A stretch of DNA of 64,000 nucleotides from the NCBI GenBank assembly GCA_943788875.1, contig CALSSA010000009.1, positions 186,001 through 250,000 on the forward strand. The letters run 5' to 3'. This document shows, in pieces, positions 1 to 11,201 of the stretch. The notes beneath the pieces are model-generated. The model made no database searches, was not told the DNA's origin, and was given only the letters and a program-made list of their open reading frames with translations. Each line of letters starts with the position of its first letter. Within the stretch, counting starts at the first letter, position 1. The stretch comes from an uncultured Pseudomonadales bacterium. Lineage in GTDB: Bacteria; Pseudomonadota; Gammaproteobacteria; Pseudomonadales; Porticoccaceae. The translations under genes were made by a program, and so were the position numbers.

Positions 1-488
1 AACATCTCGTTAGAGCTAACAGCATGCTCACTGCCGGGAAACTCCGGAATATAGGGCCAGCCGCCGGTCGCGACCAGAATAGTTCGGGCTCGGTAGGTCT
101 CGCCATTCACAGACACAAGGTGGGGCCCGGCGATAGTGGCGCGGCCGTCAAAAAGATCGGCACCGCTGTTATCAATAAGACTGTTATAGATGCCGTTTAG
201 GCGCTCGATCTCGGCGGTTTTATTGTCCCGCAGGGTCGGCCAGTCTAATGTGGGTGCCTGGGGAATAGTCCAACCAAAGCCAGCACTGGCATGAAACGCC
301 TCCGGAAACTGGGAGGCATAGACAAATAGCTTCTTGGGTACACAGCCTACGTTGACACAGGTGCCCCCCAGATAGCGCTCCTCTGCAACAGCGACCTTCT
401 TACCCTTAGAGGCTGCCATGCGCGCTGCCCGCACACCGCCAGAGCCGGCGCCGATAACAAATAAATCGTAGTCAAAACTCTCGCTCAT
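1..488 (-). CDS. gor: Glutathione-disulfide reductase, N-terminal part (cut by window edge)
   Basis: The visible 162 residues are the FAD-binding start of a cytosolic pyridine nucleotide-disulfide oxidoreductase that reduces GSSG with NADPH. The dinucleotide-binding motif [10 protein letters not shown] lies near residue 13, and the redox-active disulfide motif [13 protein letters not shown], typical of glutathione reductase, lies near residue 40. A GAGGATGAGGT ribosome-binding site precedes the ATG at 488. The gene starts 21 bases after the cysG stop on the same strand, so co-transcription is likely. The C-terminal NADPH and dimerisation domains lie outside the window, so trypanothione-reductase-like relatives cannot be fully excluded. 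Confidence 0.9.
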   Translation of the reverse strand, partial: MSESFDYDLFVIGAGSGGVRAARMAASKGKKVAVAEERYLGGTCVNVGCVPKKLFVYASQFPEAFHASAGFGWTIPQAPTLDWPTLRDNKTAEIERLNGIYNSLIDNSGADLFDGRATIAGPHLVSVNGETYRARTILVATGGWPYIPEFPGSEHAVSSNEM

Positions 489-509
489 ACCTCATCCTCA
501 AGTCCGTTA

Positions 510-1961
510 CTAGGACTCATTATTCTTGTTAATCACGCCTTCGAGCTTGCCGTCAGTGTTATTAAACCACGCTAACTTACTTTGCAGACTCACCACATGG
601 CCCACAATAATAAGCGTTGGAGCCTTAGGGCCAGCCTCGCGAACTATGCCGGGTAGCGTATTTAAATTACCGGTAAACACCTGCTGCGCGTCAGTGGTGC
701 CCTTCTCAATTAGCGCTGCTGGTGTGGCGGCGTCTAAGCCATGGTCTATCAGCCCCTGGCAAATAGCCTCCATGCCGCTTAAGCCCATATAAAAGACCAG
801 CGTTTGGTTGGGCAGCACCAGCTCGGGCCAGTTTAAATCTCGTTTACCGCCGCGCATATGGCCGGTAATAAAGCGTACCGACTGGGCATGGTCGCGGTGA
901 GTCAGGGGAATACCTGCATAGCTGGCACAGCCAGAGGCCGCGGTAATGCCCGGCACCACCTGAAAGGGAATGCCGTGCTCGGCCAAGGTTTCAATCTCTT
1001 CGCCGCCGCGACCAAAGATAAATGGGTCACCGCCCTTAAGCCGCACCACACGGTTGCCCTCAAGGGCATAGCCGACCAGCTTTTGGTTTATATTGTCTTG
1101 GGTTACCGGATGGTCGCCGGCAGTTTTGCCCACATAGATACGCGTAGCATCACGACGTACCAGATTCAGAACTTCGGGGGATACCAGCCTGTCGTAGAGC
1201 ACAATATCCGCCTGCTGCATCAATCGCAGAGCCTTAAAGGTCAGCAGGTCCGGGTCACCGGGGCCACCGCCCACTAAATAGACTTCGCCAGTTTTAAACT
1301 CGTCGGTACTCTCCAGCTTGTCGGCCAATAGCCGCTCAGCTTCCTCCAAATTATTGGCATAGGCCTGCTCAGCAATAGGCCCATAGAACACCTCTTCCCA
1401 AAATGCCTTGCGGTCCGCGCCATTGGAAAACTTGGCTTTAACTCGCTCGCGAAAGCTGCCGGCCAACGAACCGAGTTTAGACATGCCGGCTGGTAATAGA
1501 CTTTCAAAACGTGTGCGTAGCAAGCGCACTAGCACTGGGGCATCACCGCCGCTAGAGATAGCCACCTGAATGGGTGAGCGATCGACAATGGACGGGAATA
1601 TTACGGTAGAAAATCCCGGATCATCCACCACATTAGACAGCATATTAGCGGCCTGAGCCTGCTCAGATACCAGACGGTTTAGATCGCGGTCGTTTGTGGC
1701 CGCAATGACCATAACTGTATCTGGGTAGGCTAAAAGGTGTTTGTGTTCATAGGGAGCGGTTATTAGCTCAAGGCCGTTGCAACCGTCAGCTGTGTCTTTG
1801 GCGTCCATCTCTAGCAGGTCTGGGCAGTAGTCTTTGGCAATAATGGTGATTAAGGCGCTGGCTTCTTGAACCAGGCGCACCTTGCGCAGAGCGATTTCAC
1901 CGCCGCCGACGACGACAATGCGCCGGCCTTTAAGGTTGTGGAAGAGTGGTAGGTAATCCAT
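510..1961 (-). CDS. cysG: Siroheme synthase CysG (trifunctional)
   Basis: Makes siroheme, the cofactor of sulfite and nitrite reductases, from uroporphyrinogen III. The 483 residues match the usual fused length. The N-terminal precorrin-2 dehydrogenase/ferrochelatase domain shows the NAD-binding VVVGGGEIA at residues 16-24 and the SSGGDAP loop near 136. The C-terminal SAM-dependent uroporphyrinogen methyltransferase begins at about 227 with VYLVGGGPGDPDLLT and continues with VRLKGGDPFIFGRG and VPGITAA. The gene follows serS after 214 bases of repeat-rich spacer, as in Pseudomonas, and leads into gor. Confidence 0.97.
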   Translation of the reverse strand: MDYLPLFHNLKGRRIVVVGGGEIALRKVRLVQEASALITIIAKDYCPDLLEMDAKDTADGCNGLELITAPYEHKHLLAYPDTVMVIAATNDRDLNRLVSEQAQAANMLSNVVDDPGFSTVIFPSIVDRSPIQVAISSGGDAPVLVRLLRTRFESLLPAGMSKLGSLAGSFRERVKAKFSNGADRKAFWEEVFYGPIAEQAYANNLEEAERLLADKLESTDEFKTGEVYLVGGGPGDPDLLTFKALRLMQQADIVLYDRLVSPEVLNLVRRDATRIYVGKTAGDHPVTQDNINQKLVGYALEGNRVVRLKGGDPFIFGRGGEEIETLAEHGIPFQVVPGITAASGCASYAGIPLTHRDHAQSVRFITGHMRGGKRDLNWPELVLPNQTLVFYMGLSGMEAICQGLIDHGLDAATPAALIEKGTTDAQQVFTGNLNTLPGIVREAGPKAPTLIIVGHVVSLQSKLAWFNNTDGKLEGVINKNNES

Positions 1962-1982
1962 GGGGGTTGTTGCTGGCTCCTA

Positions 1983-2170
1983 GAGATCCTTCGCTGCGCT
2001 CAGGATGACATTGTTTTGTTTCGGTGACATTGTTTTGCTGGATGACTCCGTCCCGAGTCATCCAGTACCCAAAAAGCTTCGCGGGGCATGCTAAGCGCAG
2101 TGAATGCCCTCCTAAACAGCATCATGAGATCCTTCGGTTCGCTGCGCTGCGCGCTCTCAGGATGGCAGAT
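1983..2170. repeat. Repeat- and palindrome-rich spacer between serS and cysG
   Basis: Non-coding. It holds two related imperfect hairpins: one starts AGATCCTTCG at 1984 and closes with CAGGATG, the other starts TGAGATCCTTCG at 2125 and closes with TCTCAGGATGG. A perfect 13-base direct repeat (TGACATTGTTTTG) occurs at 2006-2018 and 2025-2037. A perfect 11-base inverted repeat (CTGGATGACTC, six-base loop) occupies 2038-2065. Together they read like a mosaic of small mobile or palindromic intergenic elements. On the minus strand the structures could also end or attenuate transcription between serS and cysG, although no T-run follows. Confidence 0.6.
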
Positions 2171-2175
2171 GTTTA

Positions 2176-3846
<1,671 letters not shown>

Positions 3847-3847
<1 letters not shown>

Positions 3848-5178
3848 TATTTATTGTCCTTTTGATTCGTATCCAGAGACCGCAGATACGCCAGTTTCTC
3901 GCTAATCTTTTGTTCCAGCCCATTATTGGTCGGGAAATAATACTGCTTATCCGCCAACTCCTCCGGCAAATAGGTTTCCCCCGCAGCATAAGTACCCTCT
4001 TCACTGTGGGCGTATCTGTAGTCTTTGCCGTAATCCAGCTCTTTCATCACTGTGGTAGGTGCATTGCGCAGATGCATGGGCACCTCGTAACTGGGCAGTG
4101 ACTGCACATCGGCCATAGTCTCCTTAAAAGCGCTGTAAACCGCATTGCTTTTAGCAGCAACAGCGCAGTAAGTGACTGCCTGAGCCAACGCCAACTCACC
4201 CTCAGGGCTACCCAAGCGCTCTTGAATATTCCAAGCATTTAACGACAACTCCAGCGCCCGAGGGTCGGCATTACCAATATCCTCACTGGCAATGCGCGCT
4301 ACACGGCGGGCAATATACAGCGGGTCACAGCCGCCATCTAGCATACGGCACAGCCAATACAGCGCCGCATCGGGCGACGAACCTCGCACCGACTTATGCA
4401 GGGCAGAAATCTGATCATAAAAATACTCACCACCCTTATCAAAGCGCCGGGTGTCTCCCACTAGCACCTGCTCAAGCACAGTAGCATCGATAACTGCAGT
4501 ATCCCCCTGATCGGTTGCTAGATCATTGGCAATTTCAAGTAAATTTAATGCGCGGCGGGCATCTCCGTCCGCTGCATGGGCCAGAAGATTCAGTGCGTCT
4601 TTATCCAGCTGCAGTCGGCGCTGTCCGAGGCCAGCGTCGGTATTGGCCAGAGCTTTCTCTATCAAGGCTTTGATCTGTTCAGTATCGAGGCTTTTAAGCA
4701 CATAGACTCTGCAGCGTGACAGCAGTGCATTGTTTAATTCAAAGGATGGGTTCTCCGTAGTGGCGCCAACAAAGATCACAGTTCCATCTTCCACATAGGG
4801 CAAAAAAGCGTCCTGTTGAGATTTGTTGAAGCGATGTACCTCATCTACAAACAGAATAGTTTTGCGGCCGCGCAGATCGCGTTGTTCTTCAGCTTTGGCG
4901 ATTGAGGCCCGAATGTCCTTCACCCCAGACAGAACGGCGGAAATACTTTCAAAGTGCGCATCCGCAGAGGCAGCAATAATTCTAGCTAATGTTGTTTTGC
5001 CTACTCCTGGCGGCCCCCAGAAAATCATCGAGTGCAATATTTCGTTTTCTATAGCTTCGCGCAGTGGTTTACTTGGACCAATCAGATGTTGCTGGCCGTA
5101 AAAACCGTCCAGGGACTCTGGTCGCATGCGTGCTGCTAGAGGTTGATATGGCTGCTGGCTAAATAGGTCAGCCGTCAT
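3847..5178 (-). CDS. rarA: Replication-associated recombination protein RarA (MgsA)
   Basis: AAA+ ATPase related to clamp loaders that acts at stalled replication forks. Walker A is GPPGVGKTTLAR near residue 55; Walker B with sensor is FVDEVHRFNKSQQDAFL near 110. The C-terminal tetramerisation region includes RALELSLNAWN and MHLRNAPTTVMKELDYG. At 443 residues it has the family length. It starts inside the end of lolA (11-base overlap) and ends in the crcB start codon, the usual gammaproteobacterial lolA-rarA-serS neighbourhood. Confidence 0.96.
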
Positions 5179-5794
5179 TATTGATCACATCAATGCCTGC
5201 AGGTATCTCAAACTCAAATAATACTGCAGGCAGAGCTGGATTAAGCTGGGCGTCAGAAAAGGTAATCTGAGTGATCTGCCCCAGGCTATCCGTCAAACTG
5301 ATAGATGCTGGAAGCTGGTCAACAAATGCAATCTCCAGTCTGTTAAACAGGCTGCCCTCTTGTTCTGGTATTAACTGAAATATGCCAGGGGATAGCTGAC
5401 GGATAAAATAGGCACTGTCGAGACGGTCTAGGTCACCGGAAAATAAAATGGCTGGTGTCGATTCAATACTTGCATCAAAAGGCTGCACAATCACCTGCTC
5501 CAGATCTGGATCATAAAGCCACAGAGTGGTGCCATTGGATATGACCTGCTGGGGCATAGGCTGCTCCACAATCCAGCGTAGATTGTTCGGTTGTGCTAAC
5601 TCAAACAAACCTTGTGATTGCTGTAATTCGAAGCCATCGGCGTCCATAACTTGTTGCTTAAACTGGGCGGACAGGCTAGTAATAGGCTGCAAGAGATTCC
5701 GCAATTGCTGGATATCTTCAGCACTGCCTCCAGCTTGAGCGCTTAAACTGAAGATCAGGCTTGTAAGAGAAATTATCAATTGCATCGGGCGCAT
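5168..5794 (-). CDS. lolA: Outer-membrane lipoprotein carrier protein LolA
   Basis: Periplasmic chaperone that takes lipoproteins from LolCDE to LolB at the outer membrane. The 208-residue product begins with a short signal peptide ending in SLSAQA (cleavage near residue 21). The mature part shows typical LolA strands such as LRWIVEQPMPQQVISNG and LWLYDPDLEQVIVQPFD. The second Met (residue 4) is an alternative start. It sits 24 bases after ftsK and overlaps rarA by 11 bases, as in related genomes. Confidence 0.93.
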   Translation of the reverse strand: MRPMQLIISLTSLIFSLSAQAGGSAEDIQQLRNLLQPITSLSAQFKQQVMDADGFELQQSQGLFELAQPNNLRWIVEQPMPQQVISNGTTLWLYDPDLEQVIVQPFDASIESTPAILFSGDLDRLDSAYFIRQLSPGIFQLIPEQEGSLFNRLEIAFVDQLPASISLTDSLGQITQITFSDAQLNPALPAVLFEFEIPAGIDVINNDG

Positions 5795-5818
5795 ATTGTG
5801 ATTATCCGGGAGTCTTAT

Positions 5819-8185
5819 TTAAGATTTTGGTGACAAAATCTCTCTGCTACCATTACTGCTCATGGGGCTCACCACACCTGAGGCCTCCATTTGCTCAATA
5901 AGGCGTGCGGCCCTGTTGTAGCCAACACGCAATTTTCGCTGCACTGATGAGATGGAGGCTTTGCGGCTCTCCAGCACAAAGGCTACCGCTTCGTCATACA
6001 GTGGGTCGGCTTCGGGATCATCTTCACCCTCTTCTCCGCCGCTAAAACCGGGAACAGGTATGGATGATACCGTAGCTTCATCGGTAATTTCCTCAAGGTA
6101 GTTTGGTGCGCCCCGCCGCTTCCAGTCAGCGACTACTTTGTGTACTTCGTGGTCATCGACAAAGCAGCCATGGATGCGCTCTGGCACGCTAGTGCCCGGT
6201 GGCAGATAGAGCATATCGCCATGGCCGAGTAGCTGCTCTGCCCCGCCCTGATCGAGGATGGTTCTGGAGTCGATCTTGGAGGATACCTGGAAGGCGATTC
6301 TTGAGGGCACATTGGCTTTGATGAGGCCAGTAATCACGTCTACTGATGGGCGCTGGGTGGCCAGTATCAGATGTATACCAGCGGCTCGGGCTTTCTGAGC
6401 AATGCGGGCAATTAGTTGTTCTACTTTTTTACCGACGATCATCATCATGTCGGCAAATTCGTCGATCACTACCACTATATAAGGTAATGTTTCTAGGAGC
6501 GGTGCTTCTGGCGCTTCTTGGCTGGCGTCCCAGCCCATTTCGTCGGGATTAAATGTCCATAACGGGTCGCTAATGGGGTTGCCGGCTTTGATGGCGTCTT
6601 CTATTTTGCGGTTGTAGCCGGCCAGGTTTCTGACGCCCATGGCGGCCATTAGTTTGTAGCGTCGCTCCATTTCGCCTACACACCAGCGCAGGCTGCCGGC
6701 GGCATCTTTCATATCAGTGATAACCGGGGTTAATAGATGAGGTATATCGTCGTACACCGAGAGCTCGAGCATCTTCGGGTCGATCAGAATCAGTTTTACT
6801 TCTTCGGGGGAGGCTTTGAATAGCAGGCTCAGCAGCATGGCATTGATGCCCACTGATTTACCCGAGCCAGTGGTGCCTGCCACTAACAGGTGAGGCATGC
6901 GGGCCAGGTCGGCTACTGTAGGCACGCCGGCGATATCGTGGCCTAGGGCTAAGGTTAGCGGTGAGCTGGAGCGGTCGTAGGCTTCGGATGACAGGACTTC
7001 GCTAAGGCGCACCATATCGCGTTTTTCATTGGGGATTTCTATGCCCACGACTGATTTTCCGGGGATTACTTCGACAACGCGCACGCTTATAACTGCCATG
7101 GAGCGGGCCAGATCTTTGGCTAGACCACTTATACGGCTGACTTTGACGCCAGCGGCGGGCTGTATTTCAAACCTTGTAACCACAGGCCCCGGCAGTACTT
7201 CGACCACCTCTGCTTTAATGCCAAAGTCCTGTAATTTTAATTCTAACAGCCGTGACAGGTGCTCAAGAGATTCTTCTGAATACCCGGAGTCGCCACTTTT
7301 ATCGCTAGCATCTAACAGGTTTAGAGGTGGTAGCGAGCCTGCTACATCACTGTCGGCAAATAATGTTTGCTGTTTTTCTCGCTCAATTCTAGGGCTCACC
7401 TGAGGTTTGGCGACTGGGGCCTTAATGGTTGGTGGCAGGCGTTGCTTCTTCGATTTGGCGACGGCTTCCACTTTGACCTGCCTCTCGGACAATGCTTCCT
7501 GAGACTGGCGCAGTTCTTCTCTGCGAAGTCTGCGTTCTGTCATATAGCCGGCAAACCTATGGCTGGCGTAAATGGCGCTGCTGCCAATGCGGTCAATCAG
7601 CTGAATCCAGGAGATGTCGGCAAATACGGTTAGCCCAAACAGAAACAGTGCCATCAGTATTAAGGTGCTGCCTGTGTAGCTAAATGCTGCCATGCTGGCA
7701 TCGCCAATACTTTTCCCCAGAATACCGCCTGGGCCTTCAGGGTAGCTGTGGGCCATGTCGGCAAATTGGATATTGGCCAATGAGGTAGCGCTGATCATAA
7801 CCAGTGCGAAGCCTACAAGGCGCAGAATAAAGGTGACGGCATCAAATGTATCTGATTCCCGCAAGAAATGTGTGCGCAGTATCTGCAGAGCTCTAAGGGC
7901 TAACAGGACGGGAAACAGATATGAGATAGCGCCAAAGAAGCGTAAGAACATATCAGCTGTGTTGGCGCCCACAGGCCCCACCGCATTGGATACTTGGCCA
8001 CTAGTGGTCGCATGGCCCCAGCTGGCATCATTGGCTGAGTAGGTTAACAGTGCCAATAACAGGATCACGCAGAGTACGATCCAGCTGATCAACCCGCCCT
8101 CGGCTACCAGCCTCTTGACCCGCGAGTTGCTAGCAATGTCGCCCGATACTGGGGCTTTATTTTGTTTCGTTGTCTGCCTGGCCAA
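5819..8185 (-). CDS. ftsK: DNA translocase FtsK
   Basis: Septal DNA pump that clears chromosome dimers and activates XerCD. The 788 residues hold an N-terminal membrane part (about four hydrophobic helices in residues 30-195), a short linker, and a RecA-like motor with Walker [12 protein letters not shown] (about 433) and [11 protein letters not shown] (about 570). The C-terminal gamma winged helix, which recognises KOPS, includes [19 protein letters not shown]. The only suitable start is a TTG at 8183-8185 behind a GGAAGGGG ribosome-binding site; no in-frame ATG lies before the first membrane helix. It is divergent from trxB. Confidence 0.95.
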   Translation of the reverse strand: MARQTTKQNKAPVSGDIASNSRVKRLVAEGGLISWIVLCVILLLALLTYSANDASWGHATTSGQVSNAVGPVGANTADMFLRFFGAISYLFPVLLALRALQILRTHFLRESDTFDAVTFILRLVGFALVMISATSLANIQFADMAHSYPEGPGGILGKSIGDASMAAFSYTGSTLILMALFLFGLTVFADISWIQLIDRIGSSAIYASHRFAGYMTERRLRREELRQSQEALSERQVKVEAVAKSKKQRLPPTIKAPVAKPQVSPRIEREKQQTLFADSDVAGSLPPLNLLDASDKSGDSGYSEESLEHLSRLLELKLQDFGIKAEVVEVLPGPVVTRFEIQPAAGVKVSRISGLAKDLARSMAVISVRVVEVIPGKSVVGIEIPNEKRDMVRLSEVLSSEAYDRSSSPLTLALGHDIAGVPTVADLARMPHLLVAGTTGSGKSVGINAMLLSLLFKASPEEVKLILIDPKMLELSVYDDIPHLLTPVITDMKDAAGSLRWCVGEMERRYKLMAAMGVRNLAGYNRKIEDAIKAGNPISDPLWTFNPDEMGWDASQEAPEAPLLETLPYIVVVIDEFADMMMIVGKKVEQLIARIAQKARAAGIHLILATQRPSVDVITGLIKANVPSRIAFQVSSKIDSRTILDQGGAEQLLGHGDMLYLPPGTSVPERIHGCFVDDHEVHKVVADWKRRGAPNYLEEITDEATVSSIPVPGFSGGEEGEDDPEADPLYDEAVAFVLESRKASISSVQRKLRVGYNRAARLIEQMEASGVVSPMSSNGSREILSPKS

Positions 8186-8337
8186 TAGGGGCCCTTCCCT
8201 GAATAAGTTTAGACGTCAAGTGTAGCTGATTCTCCTTTAAACCGCATGCCGCAGAGGCCGATATTAAGTAACTATGTAAGGAATTTAAAAAACCTATTTG
8301 GTGATGGCGACGGGATTCATTATCATAGCGCCCCTGA

Positions 8338-9333
<996 letters not shown>

Positions 9334-9342
9334 GCTGTATTT

Positions 9343-10038
9343 ATGAATCTGTGCCTGCTAGATGCGGATTCACCACGCTTTCCCAATGCTAATAGTGCAG
9401 CTGAGGAGCCTGACGGGCTTCTCGCTGTCGGTGGTAATCTCAATCCGTTGACGCTATTAGCGGCATACCGACAGGGTATTTTTCCCTGGTATCAAGATGA
9501 TGATCCTATCTTGTGGTGGAGCCCTTCCAACCGCTGTGTGCTAATTCCTGAACAGTTGCATATCTCGAAAAGCCTGCGGCGGTGCCTGCGTCAGTGCCAG
9601 TTTAGGCTCAGCACTGATACTGCTTTCACTGAGGTAATTGAGGCCTGCGCTGCACCCCGCAGCGATGAAAATGGCACCTGGATCATAGATGAAATGATTG
9701 AGGCCTATTGTCAGTTACATCGGCTCGGCCATGCCCATTCGGTTGAGGTCTGGGCCGGTGATGAACTGGCCGGGGGTATTTATGGGGTGGCTGTGGGTGG
9801 TGTCTTCTGTGGTGAGTCAATGTTTAGTGGCCGCACCAATGGTTCTAAAGTGGCGATGGCCTATCTCTGCCAATGGCTGGTGGATCAGGGATTTAATCTT
9901 CTGGATTGTCAGATCAACAATCCCCACCTAGAGTCGATGGGGGCTCAGCTAGTGCCTCGTGAGCAATACCTGAGTTGGCTTGCAGCTACTCGCGATAATA
10001 GCCTGCAATGGCCTCAAGCTCGATCAGTCAGCTGGTAG
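9343..10038 (+). CDS. aat: Leucyl/phenylalanyl-tRNA--protein transferase
   Basis: Adds Leu or Phe from charged tRNA to proteins with N-terminal Lys or Arg, marking them for ClpS-ClpAP. The 231-residue protein has the family signatures YRQGIFPWY (residues 46-54), WWSPSNRCVL, GGIYGVAVGGVFCGESMFS and LLDCQ. It lies between trxB and bpt, and the downstream clpA-clpS genes supply the recognition and destruction machinery, so this region encodes the whole pathway. Confidence 0.96.
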   Translation: MNLCLLDADSPRFPNANSAAEEPDGLLAVGGNLNPLTLLAAYRQGIFPWYQDDDPILWWSPSNRCVLIPEQLHISKSLRRCLRQCQFRLSTDTAFTEVIEACAAPRSDENGTWIIDEMIEAYCQLHRLGHAHSVEVWAGDELAGGIYGVAVGGVFCGESMFSGRTNGSKVAMAYLCQWLVDQGFNLLDCQINNPHLESMGAQLVPREQYLSWLAATRDNSLQWPQARSVSW

Positions 10039-10101
10039 GCATTGAGTTAAAGGCTTCTATCAACTAGGCTTAATTTTCGAATCTAACGTTGACGCAGATC
10101 T

Positions 10102-10824
10102 ATGAGCAGGGACATTTCTCCAGATATTGGCAAGATCAGATTGCTCCTGACCGAGCCTCATGAATGTGGCTACCTCGAGCAGCGCCAGTCCACTACCGCT
10201 TTTGTGGATCCCGATACCGTTATTAGTACAGAGCTCTATGGGCGCATGAGTGCTATGGGCTTTCGGCGCAGTGGTCCGTATCTCTATTCCCCATTTTGCA
10301 CCGACTGCAAATCCTGTGTCCCCGCGCGTATACCTGTGAAGACTTTTGTTCCCAGTCGTTCCCAGAAGCGATGTCTTAAACGCAATCAGGATGTCGAGGT
10401 CGAACAGGTCAGTGCTCTTAACTTTGATGAGCATTACCCCATATATGACCGCTACATCCGTGGCCGCCATCATCAGGGAGATATGTATCCACCTTCGCGC
10501 ACCCAGTTCGAGCAATTTCTTGGCAACACATGGGAGTGCACTGGTTTTCTGGAGTTGCGAGTGGATGGGCAGCTGATTGGCTGTGCTGTTGTCGATAGCC
10601 TACCCAATTCCCTGTCTGCTATTTACACTTATTTTGAACCGGACCAGTCAGACCGCGGGCTGGGTAATCTGGCAGTGTTATTACAGATCAATTTAGCTCG
10701 GGAATTAGCTATGGATTATCTCTATCTTGGCTATTGGATTTCTGACTGTCAAAAAATGAGCTACAAAACTAATTACAAACCATTGGAGCTGCTGCAGGAA
10801 AATATCTGGCGTTTGCACGAATGA
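10102..10824 (+). CDS. bpt: Aspartate/glutamate leucyltransferase Bpt
   Basis: Transfers Leu from Leu-tRNA to proteins with N-terminal Asp or Glu, widening the ClpS degron range. The 240 residues show the N-terminal arginyltransferase-type cysteines HECGYLE (about 24), the pair FCTDCKSCVPARIP (about 66) and the C-terminal YLGYWISDCQKMSYK. By homology it belongs to the ATE1 superfamily, but bacterial members of this form are leucyltransferases. It follows aat after 63 bases and precedes infA, the Pseudomonas order. Confidence 0.93.
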   Translation: MSRDISPDIGKIRLLLTEPHECGYLEQRQSTTAFVDPDTVISTELYGRMSAMGFRRSGPYLYSPFCTDCKSCVPARIPVKTFVPSRSQKRCLKRNQDVEVEQVSALNFDEHYPIYDRYIRGRHHQGDMYPPSRTQFEQFLGNTWECTGFLELRVDGQLIGCAVVDSLPNSLSAIYTYFEPDQSDRGLGNLAVLLQINLARELAMDYLYLGYWISDCQKMSYKTNYKPLELLQENIWRLHE

Positions 10825-10827
10825 CTT

Positions 10828-10836
10828 TGCTATAAC
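10828..10836 (+). promoter_or_regulatory. Candidate extended -10 promoter of infA
   Basis: TGC followed by TATAAC forms a TGn-extended -10 element just after the bpt stop, 50 bases upstream of the infA start. No good -35 hexamer is seen. It would let infA be made independently of bpt. Confidence 0.3.
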
Positions 10837-10886
10837 GGCGATTTTAGGGCAAACTGCGCCCTTTTTTACAGGCATGACATTTAAGT

Positions 10887-11105
10887 ATGGCGAAGGAAGA
10901 TCACATTGAATTTGAAGGCGAGGTTATCGATACCCTGCCGAACACCACTTTTCGAGTCAAGCTTGAAAACGACCATGTTATTATTGCTCATATTTCGGGC
11001 AAGATGCGCAAGCACTATATACGCATTCTGACTGGGGATAAGGTCAAGGTAGAAATGACGCCATATGACCTGACTAAAGGCCGTATTACTTTCCGCGAGC
11101 GCTAG
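10887..11105 (+). CDS. infA: Translation initiation factor IF-1
   Basis: A 72-residue OB-fold protein that binds the A site of the 30S subunit during initiation. The whole sequence fits IF-1: it opens [19 protein letters not shown], has [13 protein letters not shown] in the middle and ends with the [13 protein letters not shown] tail. A bidirectional terminator follows, shared with the facing clpA. Confidence 0.98.
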   Translation: MAKEDHIEFEGEVIDTLPNTTFRVKLENDHVIIAHISGKMRKHYIRILTGDKVKVEMTPYDLTKGRITFRER

Positions 11106-11144
11106 AGCGCACCAGCTTTTTCAGCGTTTTTACTGAAGACAAAG

Positions 11145-11172
11145 AAACGAGATAACCTGAATTATCTCGTTT
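11145..11172. terminator. Bidirectional intrinsic terminator between infA and clpA
   Basis: An 11-base perfect inverted repeat, AAACGAGATAA and TTATCTCGTTT, with a six-base loop (CCTGAA). A/T runs on both flanks make it usable from either strand, and it lies between convergent genes. Confidence 0.8.
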
Positions 11173-11201
11173 TCTTATGCCCTGCTTCTGCCAGCCAGTC
11201 T

